In this document: positions 1-10,500 of the stretch, one piece after another
Layout of the letters: every line of letters begins with the position of its first letter
How positions within the stretch are numbered: the stretch's first letter is position 1
Source: Akebia trifoliata
Lineage: Eukaryota; Streptophyta; Magnoliopsida; Ranunculales; Lardizabalaceae
Assembly (NCBI GenBank): GCA_017979445.1
Contig: CM030715.1
Span: 29,241,169-29,305,168 of the forward strand
Length of the DNA stretch: 64,000 nt
Reading direction: 5' to 3'
The notes under the pieces: model-generated
What the model was told of the DNA's origin: nothing
The model's input: the letters and a program-made list of their open reading frames with translations, nothing else
Databases searched by the model: none
Translations under genes and position numbers: made by a program

Positions 1-11
1 GAATAATGATT

Positions 12-191
12 TTCTGACACCCCCCCCCCCCCCGGGTCTAACATACGCCCCCTGACATGGCATGCACTAGAACCATTGATTTTTCCTCGGGACACACAAA
101 TGCACATATTTACGGCGATGTACAGTTGTGTATCCTGAGGAAAAAAAATCTAGGGTTCTAGCCCATGCCACGTCTGGGGGTGTCAGAAAAG
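12..191. mobile_element. Foldback MITE in an intron of the thioesterase gene
   Basis: The two ends are inverted copies. The left end reads TTTTCTGACACCCCC and, further in, GGCATGCACTAGAACC. The right end, read in reverse complement, gives TTTTCTGACACCCCC and GGCATGGGCTAGAACCC. The arms are roughly 75 bases each around a short loop. The left arm contains a run of 14 C (20-33), which may be a sequencing or replication artefact. No clear target duplication was found because the left boundary is close to the window edge. It lies in the intron just before the first visible exon of the + strand gene. Confidence 0.7.
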
Positions 192-304
192 CACGACTCT
201 TTTATTTTTTATATAAATTCAAAATGTCTTCCTTTGCTATAGTATCTAGTTGAATATTTTCGTCTTAATGATTTTCCCCTTCTTGTCTTTGCATGTCCTA
301 TTAG

Positions 305-855
305 TTCGAGAATGACACGGTTTTGGTACCCAAGGAAACCTCCTGGTTCGGATATTATCCAGATGGGGCCTTTAACCCAGTTTTGCCTCCTCAACAGGTA
401 CGCTTTCTGTTTAAAACCTTAATGTTAAATGGTAATTTGGATGTTTTATGATCTGGCTTGGGTAGAACTTCCTTGGCAGTAGGTTGGGGCAGCTTATTTT
501 CTTTTTCTGAACTTATCTAATTTCTTAAAACCAAGGAAAATTCTGTAATTTGAACGACGATTTAAGATGTGATAGTCCAAACTTGGACCCATAGTTCAGT
601 TGATTTATATTATGTAATGCAACTTTGAGATTGTTTATTTAAGTCTACGTAGCATTCCCTAATGACAACATATATGGGTCCACCTTGCAGACACGACTCT
701 ACATTGAAGATTGGATCGGTTTGAAAAAATTGGACAATGCTGGAAAGGTTAAATACATTAGTGTGCTAGGAAAGCATCTTGGAATATCCCAAAGTGACAT
801 GAGAAAGTATGTCGTGCCTTACCTAGAGGACCAAGATTCAAAGATAATGCTTTGA
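305..855 (+). CDS. Palmitoyl-protein thioesterase, C-terminal two exons (5' partial)
   Basis: Coding exons are 305-397 and 691-855, joined in phase 0 with an AG acceptor before 305, a GT donor after 397, an AG acceptor before 691 and a TGA stop at 853-855. They encode 85 residues. The first exon has FENDTVLVPKETSWFGYYPD; the second has TRLYIEDWIGLKKLD followed by GKHLGIS and a final KYVVPYLED. This matches the C-terminal end of palmitoyl-protein thioesterases, alpha/beta hydrolases that remove fatty acyl groups from cysteines of proteins in the lysosome or vacuole. By analogy with animal PPT1, the His in GKHLGIS is the likely catalytic histidine (inference from position). The nucleophile serine exons lie left of the window. 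The gene is convergent with the lipase gene; its stop is about 1.7 kb from the lipase stop. Confidence 0.88.
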
Positions 856-1761
856 GGAAGTCTTCTGGTGTCAACCAAATTCTCTTGCTTCTCTTCTTTT
901 CGGTTGGAGACCCATATATTTTTCTAATAAGTTGAAGATTCTGTGGAGGTTAACGCCCTTCGCAATTTGTTGGGGCTTGTGGAAAGAAAGGAATTCACGC
1001 ACATTCAATGGCAAGGAGAGTAACTTACAAGAGCTTCTTTTCAATATCTTTGGTTTGTTAAATACATAAGCTATGCTTTTAGTTACAGATTCATTTTGTC
1101 GAGGTCTGAGATTTTATAATGTGTCGGCTTTTTTTTCCATTGAAAACCCACTTGTTTCTTTCCAAAATTTAAATTTTAAAGCACATTGCCAATGGAATGA
1201 AACTCCACTAGTGTGTGTGTGATCCGAAGAGATGTAGGCACCAACTTTGTAAAAAAGTAGGAAAAGTCCACTTAATTAATGCACATAAGAATAGTAAATT
1301 TTGACCAAATGATTTTAGCAAAAACTGAATCATCATTGCCTTCGTACAATGAGATGAGATGATCTAAATTCAGTTCTTAGTGCACACCCAAACGTCCTTG
1401 GTTCAAAGGAACCATTAGAATATCAGATATGAGACGACTCTATAATCTAATAATACTCTTCAGAAGACACTCAAGTTTCTCTCCAAGCCAAAATTCAAAG
1501 AAAGTTCTCCCTTAACCGAAAGTATTAAATTTTGAACTAAGTTATTTTACTTGGATGAGATAGAATCACCAAACTTATTTTTTGAGAGGGTAGTTTTGTA
1601 AATTGGGTCGATCCCAGATCCTGTGAGAAACAAAAAAGGTCTGTTTGAGCAAAAAAATTTATCAGCTTCTTGAAGATGTTGAAATAACACGTTTGAGTGA
1701 GAGGCTCTGATTTTCACAACTGAGATGAGTTCAGCCTGAGTCGCCAAGCATCAATAAATTA

Positions 1762-1840
1762 GAGAACTGCTATTGCCACACCAATTCCTATGTACATCAC
1801 CAAAGAAACGCATACAGTTGGTGTGGCAATAGTAGCTCTC
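1762..1840. mobile_element. 79-bp hAT-like MITE
   Basis: The inverted ends are GAGAACTGCTATTGCCACAC on the left and, in reverse complement, GAGCTACTATTGCCACACC on the right, so almost the whole element folds into a hairpin. The flanking octamers ATAAATTA (1754-1761) and ATTAATTA (1841-1848) differ by one base and look like an 8-bp target duplication, the size typical of hAT transposons. Elements with related ends lie near 15.5 kb and at 51644-51829. Confidence 0.65.
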
Positions 1841-2122
1841 ATTAATTAACACGGGTCCCAGAACCATCAATGAAAGTAAAGCAATGAGATGAGTTCAGCC
1901 GAGTCATCAAGTAATCTATAAACTAACAGGGTCCCAAGACCCCTCAACAAAAATACAGCATAAGCATAATTTTAGGAAGTCAGGCGCGAAACAGAAAGAA
2001 CAAAAGGAGAGTCCAAAATAGAAATATGTACTTTGATCAATCCATCAAGAAACAGCTGAGATTACCGAGATCAAACAATGAGGAACGATGAACATAGAAA
2101 TACATATCTGAATTTATTGTAA

Positions 2123-2306
2123 GGCTAGTGTTATAGGCACTCACAATTTTGATTGGGGCGCCCATTTTTACATAAGCACATACAATTTTAATTCTTGGAT
2201 TTTGGCACCCCACAAAATTTGAGAGCAACTTTTTAACTATAAAATTTAGTCCTTGAAAAATAAGTGGGTGCCCTTAATAATATGTGGGGTGCCTATAAAC
2301 ACAGCC
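2123..2306. mobile_element. 184-bp hAT-like MITE with perfect 8-bp target duplication
   Basis: The left terminus is GGCTAGTGTTATAGGCACTC; the right terminus in reverse complement is GGCTGTGTTTATAGGCACCC. The element is flanked on both sides by TATTGTAA (2115-2122 and 2307-2314), a perfect 8-bp duplication. Eight bases is the target size of hAT transposases, so this is probably a non-autonomous hAT element. It sits about 240 bases downstream of the lipase stop codon, possibly in its 3' UTR or just beyond. Confidence 0.78.
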
Positions 2307-2546
2307 TATTGTAATTGCATCTATTATAAATATATTTAAGGTGTGCTTGTACATTCGAGGAAACAATGAATATCAAAAGAAGTATCTTTCTCTGTGACCT
2401 ATACGTTCAGATATCAATGAAACTAAATGACCTTGAAACTGGGGGCCTACAGGAGTTAATGAGAGATAAAGGTAACTACAGTTTATAATATGAGATTCCT
2501 ACCCCCGGAGAATACAATTGCTTCAACAGTAGAAGTTGTTACACTT

Positions 2547-3659
2547 TCAAGTAAGAAAATGATCGATCATGTGTTGTATGACATCTGCACCTTCCAAGTG
2601 TATAAAGGGATCTTTCACCTGTAGAGTATTTAGAAAAAAAAAAGTTGATAATTGCTACCTTGGAATAAGATCAAGGAACATCTGAGAACCCAGTCATCTA
2701 TTAAATAAACATAATATTTCACAATTGAAATATAGTTAGTGAAATGATGTACAAGAAGGACTAGGATACCCACTTCAAATTAAACAAAATCAAAAAGCAT
2801 TTCAATTGTTCTTACTAGGTTAGGAAGAAAAATACAGATCTGACATGGATGGAGGTAGTAAGAAAAGATTGCCAAAAATGACATGGAGGAAGGTAGTAAC
2901 AACAGATATGAAGATTGTCGGACCGTAATATTTTTGGATAAGGCTAGTTGACAATAATGATTGCTAGGGGTTTTGTACATGTTCCCCTAGGTTCTAGATT
3001 CCTTGCAATTTTCTACTTATGGGAATTATTGTGGATGGTACATCAAAATAACTGAAAAAGAGAACTTTAACCTTTGAATTTCACGTGCATGTGAACCTCT
3101 TTTCTTGCCCAAGACGAGAATGAAATGGTCTTGCGTCATCATGTGGAAATCCAAGGAGTTTAGTGTCTTTTTTAGAGCCAAATGTAGATGTAATTAAAGA
3201 GATAAGCAAGAAACTTAGTTAAACGGGGCTATATGCAAAATATGAAAACACAAAGAAATATATGATATGGTAGGAATCTGAACAAAAACACTCTTGTCAA
3301 AACTTCTTCCTGACACCACTTTGGCAAGTGGCACTACCAAATACAAGGAATTAAACAATGCTAATGTTCCATATTGTAGTATTCACTTGTTTTTGTACAT
3401 GAGTTAGGCAACTCCAGTCTACACAAGACATCTGAGTTTCACATTTTGTTTTGGAAAAACTGTACGTACATCCATCAAGGCCAACTGAATGCTGGGAAAC
3501 CCCTTTGACCGCACACCAGAATTAGTGTGGAATGATTATAACCATCCAATGAATATCCACATTTGATGGTCGAAGGAATTGTCAATGTCGTACCAATGGG
3601 CTTCTAGTCAACAGTTACAGACATCAAATTATTGGGTTCTCCGTCTGATTGATAAATAA

Positions 3660-3691
<32 letters not shown>

Positions 3692-4540
3692 GGAAGACTA
3701 TCAAAAATTAGCAGGGGCAAGTTTGTTATTTGGACAGCTAAGATCATCCAAGACAGGTTCAAATTTCAGACAATGGCAGGTCTGAAGAGCAGTGTAACAT
3801 TAGGATTTCATCCAGAGTATAAAATGGTGCATGATCAGTTGTAAACTCCTACATCACTCTTATTTTTGTGGTAAGTTTCACAAAACCACTCTTGGACCAT
3901 CAAAAATTTAAGTTCCTTATTCTCAGGCTGTGTCCAGCTCAATGTAGCCCACATCTAGACTCTTCAGATAAGAAACCATGGCGAAAGAAAGTCATATATA
4001 GGCTGAAACCCAAGGTGCTAGAAAGGGTAACTATGTGGGTGTGTGAAACAAGAACACTCCATTTTCAAAAAAGTTGTTGAAGCAGACACAAACGTTGCAT
4101 GGATTGGTATCACTGTCTGGCAAAATCTGGTGCAGACTAGTTGTCTACATACTTGCTTCCATTGAATCCAACAAATCAAATGTTTTGGAGGCGATTAGTA
4201 AAATGTAGGGACCCAGATAAGACGGTATTCTGGAGACTGACACAAATTTAGAGGATTATGGTAACACCTGGATTCACCATTATGCCCAGCATACCTATAT
4301 CCACAAGATTCGAGATTAATACCAGAAACTGCAAAGATGGTTCTATACTAAAATTCTCTCATTTTATTGGGTACAATTAGTTATTTTGTTAATTCCTAAC
4401 AATTCGCTTGGTAGTCCCATCACGAAAAAATGGGTAAATAGTGTATTATAACTAGTGTTATTGTAAGAAGTTTGCAATATTAGAAGTTGTGTCACATTTA
4501 GTAAAAACATTAATACAAGAAATGATATTTAGCACAGAAA

Positions 4541-4599
<59 letters not shown>

Positions 4600-7500
4600 A
4601 ATGACACTGTGAGCAGCGAACCTCTGTCTGCTACTCTGAAAACTGACATCTACTTTTTCCCAGGACACACGGGAGAGACCTATCAGCAGCTCCTCTGCAT
4701 GAGAGTCCAAATGACAAAACTTAAAAGCCACTTCAATGGATCTCCTTCATAGAAAGTACTTCATTGACAACCGCATCAAGCAAAGACCAAAATGCATTAA
4801 GAATACACAATTTCCATGCAAATTACCTTACTATGCTAGCTAACTTATCATGCAATTATCAAGAAGAATTTTAGTGAGAATGGAACACTGTTAATTCAAT
4901 AAACAAAATAAAAAATGATTACAACTAAATATCCGAAGTGAGGAATCAACTTAAGCCTAAACTTTCACCCATGCACAAAGTTATGCCTATAAATGATGAA
5001 AACATTTGTGATCGGGAAATTAAGTTCTTGATTCATTCTCTCTCCTTCTCCGAACTGTGAGGGGTGCATGCATCTCATCCTACAAAATTGAGATAACGCA
5101 AACCAATACTGTAATTTAGGTAATATCAACTAATCACAGGCTTTGCCTTTGTCTTGCAAAGTTAGGACTAATTCAGCAGTTTGACCATTTGCATCAGATG
5201 CAGTAGTAGAAGCCACATGGAAACCATGGTTAAAATTTTCATTCCATTCCTGAATGTTTTGGCTGAAATATTCTCTTTTTTTTTACATCGAGTCCGTGTG
5301 AAATTCCAAATGTATCCCAATATTTTGAAATTTTTTCTCTGTATGTTCCACAAAACATATCAGCATGTAAATTAGAAATCTTTTGCTAAAATTTGAATGC
5401 CCCAACTACAGTCTCCCGGAACATATCAAATGTAATGTACCAAAACTAATTTAACCATAACATACATTTTATAACTTCTAAGATCCATTTCATTAAATGA
5501 AAATACTTTCACAACATTATATATGCATCAAATGCAATGACTTGAGGTGCCTATTTCAAAATGTTTTAAAAAAAGTATGATAAAAACAAGTTCTCTATTT
5601 CCTATAAATAGAAAACTAAATTTAATTATTTAAAGAGGCATTAAATTTCAGTTTTGGTGTCTATTTTGGCTATAGTTTGGAAATGGAAAATATTAAGCAA
5701 AGATATTTTGACCAATGTGGAAATAAATACAATTTTAATAAAAATGATGAAATTTTTTCATTGAAACTGTTGGAAATGATAAAACTGACATGAAAACACT
5801 CTTTGGTAACCAAAATACTGTAAACAACCATATGGAGTGTGGAAATGAAATCAATAGTGTTCCGGTATATGTTGGTTTTGGTATTTGCATGCTTGATAAT
5901 AAAAAACAGTGAAATTCTAAGTAGAAATGAGAACGATAGCGTTCATACTAACTACATATAACTCCACGTTAAAACACTTGATTAAATCAACAAACTGTTA
6001 GTACTATATTATTATTATATTGTACTTATAAAATACTTATGAACAAATTATTAATTAAATAACCCTTAATTAAAATATAGACAATTGTATGTGTGTACTA
6101 ATATGAATGTGCTAATCTGCTTATAATAATCAAAATAGGATAAGACACAAATATCAAACAAATAATATTTTGTCTCTTCTAAGGAATAAATATTATGAGT
6201 AATTTACAAGTCTTTTATACAAGCAATTTAATTTTTTTGATATTTTTATAAATTGTGAATGTAATTTTAGAGTTATCTTTTCATGAAAGAATATTTCAGT
6301 TGAATTTTATTAACCATCGAAATATTTCCACCAAACTCTAGCATTTTTACACATGAAAATTCAATAATTTCAATCAAAATTTACTATTCATCCAAATATT
6401 TCGTGAAATGAAAAGTGATATCCATATAAATATATACAAAAGGAACTTATTGGTTAAATTCCGTGTTGGAGCCGTGTGGCAATAGAAATATGTTGGAATT
6501 TAATAATAAGATTTAAAGTAAATGAGTCTTAGATCATTCACTTTGTTTTGGTCCCAGTTTGGCTTTCAAAAAAACCAAAACAATATAATAATACGAGATA
6601 TTAAACCTTGCTGGCAACTGTCATCTGCACAAACTATTGGGCCATAAAACTTACGAGTCAGGAAATGAAATTTATGAAAGAGTGGTGAAAAAAAGATTAA
6701 ACAAAAGCAAAGATATTGAAAATTTGATTTGGTTTTATGCCAGGAAGTAAACCATCAAGGCATTCATTCCATATAGTAAAAATGATGGAGAAGTTCAAAA
6801 AGAAGATGAAAGATCTCCACATGATTTCATTTACTTAGAAAACATTAGCTAAATTACCCATGGAGTAAATTTGGAGGGTATTGGGAAATAAAATAATCCA
6901 AAATGAATACATTGGCACAATTAAATACATGAATGACCAATTGCGGCTAGTGTGAAAACAAATTGTGATAAGACATGAGTTCCCAATTACAACATCAGGG
7001 ATCGTTGTGGGGTCAATATTTATTTACTCTAGTTACAGATGAAGAGCTGGTCCTTTGGTGTATGTTATTTACATATACTGTAGTGCTAGTTGATGGGACT
7101 AAAGAGGGAGTCAAAATAAAACTGGAACTTGGGAAAGCTACTTTGGAATCCAAGGGATTTAGACTAAGTTTTAAGTGGACCATGACAAAGTATATGGAGT
7201 GAAACTCTGGTGAAAAACATGTAGAGAGAGTCCGATAAAAAAGTGATGCCCATAAAATTAGAGATGGACGGTTAAAGCGGATGTGTGATTTTGAAATGCC
7301 ATGTGATCAATAAATCCTAATCATATTAAAAAAAATAAAAATTATAAGATAGCAATACCACCAGTTCACACATTGAGTGTAGCAGGTATGAGGATGTTGA
7401 GATAAATGAGTGAAAATTCTAAGAAACATAAAAATTAGAAAGGGATGAGTTCATAGAAATGAAACTCCAGCAGGTGAAAAACTAAGGAAAAGTTGTTTGA

Positions 7501-10500
7501 TATCAATCAAAGAAAAAGGAAAGTTGATTGAGATGGTTTCATGCGCAACAAAAACCAATAATAGTCCTAGTTAGAATGAATATGCAAATTGAAGGTTCTA
7601 AAAAAGTAAAGAGGATCTCTTATACATTTGGTCAAAACAGAACATACAGTTCACGGGGACAACTTTTGATGATTTCGTTTTTAGCTGGCACTCTTTATGT
7701 GATTAGTGATGCTGTAGTTTTTCTTTGTTACTCTTGTGGAGGCTTTCTCGGCCTCCTTGTATTTTGTTTTCCCTCTTTATCAATATATTATACTTTTCAA
7801 AAAAAAAAAAAAAGTAAAGAGGAAAACCCATAAAGGGCGCGGATTGCAATAGTGAGTAGATTTGAGGATTCCTATATTAATGAAAGACATGAATTTAAAT
7901 GCAATTGGATGGCAGAATAGGATTCATACGGCTGACTACAATTTTTTGGGATAAGGCTTTGATGACGATGATGCTAAGTCTTCTCAAAATCTAATTAGAA
8001 TCAACTCTCAAGATGGATCAAATTGTTGACCAAAGTAATTCTAATAGAAACCAATTTTACAACATTTATTCCATTAATATCCTTATTTAGTTGCAAAAGA
8101 CTTTCCTTTCACATGAAGCACACATAACACCCACACTGCTGAGGATGCAGTTGTGCTTCTGATGTTTTGATGTGATAGCTATAACTCCACAACTATATTC
8201 CATAGACCCACATGAATTAAGAAGAACAATTCATAGACAATTAATGGAACATCATAAGCATTAAAAGATTTCCCCACAATGGATCAGTAGATGTTTAGAA
8301 CACGCTAGAGAAGGGAATTGAAAAATGAAAAATAAAATAAAGGCAAAGTATATTATCAACAAAAGTAGACATGAATTAATAAGATAAGACACCCATAACC
8401 TAAATATGTAAACATGAAAACAGGAATGGAAGGCAGTAATCAAATAGCAACAGAAAACTAACTGTGATTTTCCAGACTTGCTCCAATTAAACAACAAACT
8501 TACAAACCTTCTAGCATAGCAGAGTCTTCATCATCCACTGAAACGGATGCACACTGCTCACCATCATTTTCCTTGCACCATTCTTCGTATACAACATGTG
8601 GATATTTCTCACTAAGAGGATCCCCCCACTAGTAATCAAGAATGCTAGTTATGATATTGCCACTAGAATTTAAACCAAAAAAAAAAAAAAATAGTTAAAG
8701 CATATGCAAGTTGATATAACCTTGGGAAGTTCACTATGCCGTCTAATTGACGATGTTCTCCAGCCAACAATATCTTAGTAATATTTGGTCATGGAAAATA
8801 AGAATACTAATATCAGAATTATTGAAAAAGCATGCATAACCAAGAATGATATTGGAGGAAACAGGATACGATCAAAAGCAACATTTGAGTAAGTCACACG
8901 GCGTTTGAATGCACGTAAGGCAGACCTGCATTAGTAATATTGAGCGTCATGATCAAAATTTCCAGTTAACTGGAGAGGAAGTCATCTTAAAGCAGTCACT
9001 GACCTACCAAAAAATTTAGAAGAGGCAAAGGAGTGAAAGAACTATAATTAATCATACATGAAATAGAGGCCATTGTAATCATCCAGCATGCGCCGCAGTA
9101 ATGGTCGCTCCCCTTCCTCAGCATCAGTAAGAAAAAGATGTCGGCCAGTTCTCCTAAATATCCAGTGAATGACAAGAATCGCGGCTTTCTCTAAAGCAGT
9201 AACTCCAAAAAGAAACGGAACCTGCAAATGAAGAACCTTTTCCATAGAGCAAGAGCAACATAACCCAAAGTGGGGCGATTATAATATTAAACAGAAATGA
9301 TAACCAAAAAAACTTTCATAGGAGTCTTAATATACTCTACAAAAGAGAACTTTCTAACTATTGTAGAACACACAATCTAGTTGTGTCCCCTTCTCTAACG
9401 CCTCAAGTCTGATACATCTATGGTGTAATAGTCTCTGCCAGGCTTAAAGTGATATTCCCATCTACAGAATCTTAGATCTCGAGAGGGATTAGCTTAAGAC
9501 CCACAGGAGAGAGGAAGTAGTCTCTGATTAAAGTGCTTGCAGGGGATAAACTTCCTAGTTCTGATGATTTCAACATACTTTCTCTAAGAAATGCTAGGAT
9601 GAGGTGTGGTTCCAAGAGTATGAATATCTTGATTCTTGACTGTTGTTTTAACAATACCTTTATAGAATCTCAAAATATCAATTAGTGATAAATATCACCA
9701 GCCATAGGCCTATTAGTTTTGTGGGAAGTGTCTATCATATCATAGCCAAAACTTAAGCTTCTAGAAAAATCTGATCTTATAGCCTATACCTCTCAAAAGC
9801 AAGGGGCCTTTCAAGGGTGGGTGGGTGTGGGGGAGCATGGGGGATTACAAATGGTATCCTTATTGCTGATGAATGTATTGACTCTAAAAAACATAGCAAT
9901 ATCCTAGGTATTGTTCGTAAGATGGACATGGAGAAGTTTTATAACCAATACCATTGCTTTTCTTCATTTCAGATTGTGAGACCAACCTATGCAAAAGATT
10001 TCCAATTGAGAGGACTTCTAATGGAATCGTAGTTTCCACAGGAATATGACTATTTAGAGATCAATTTGGTTGCCTGTACACTGTCCAATATATATGGTTG
10101 CTACTTTTCTTCCTTGGTGGAAGACAAATGCATTTGGATGGAAAGCTGGAATGGTACGTTTACCATTAGATCCTTCCATTTAGCATAAGGCCTCCAGATC
10201 TGTTTTTTGGCAAACTAAGTTTGGCAAGCAAACATCCCTTCGTTAATTGCCTTTTTTGCTTGGAATGCATATTTAGATAAAATCCTTACCATCAATTAAT
10301 TGATCCATCAACAAAGAACCACTGTTGATTTTTGTGGCATGCAATCTAGAATATATTGGATACTTTCTCAATCTATTCTTGACCTTTTAGGAGTTTGAAC
10401 ACCGAAGCTTTCTCTTCCGGAGGAAGGCCCATTTGGAGGCTTCTTTCCCTTGAGACTTTACGGATCTAGTGGATTGAAAGAAATAGGAGTCTTCAGAAGC

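Larger units (their letters stand above)
856..2546. other. Convergent intergenic region
   Basis: No coding sequence was recognised between the stop codons of the two convergent genes. The first few hundred bases are presumably the 3' UTR of the thioesterase. The rest is AT-rich and contains two short MITEs, annotated separately at 1762-1840 and 2123-2306. Confidence 0.5.

Noticed and set aside
4489..4752. 87-codon + strand open frame with IYIYIY and RERERE runs
   Set aside because: It is a translation of the (AT)n(AG)n microsatellite, antisense to true lipase exon 9.
6975..7202. Independent 75-codon gene
   Set aside because: The residues align to the middle of an RTE reverse transcriptase, and in-frame stops lie on both sides.
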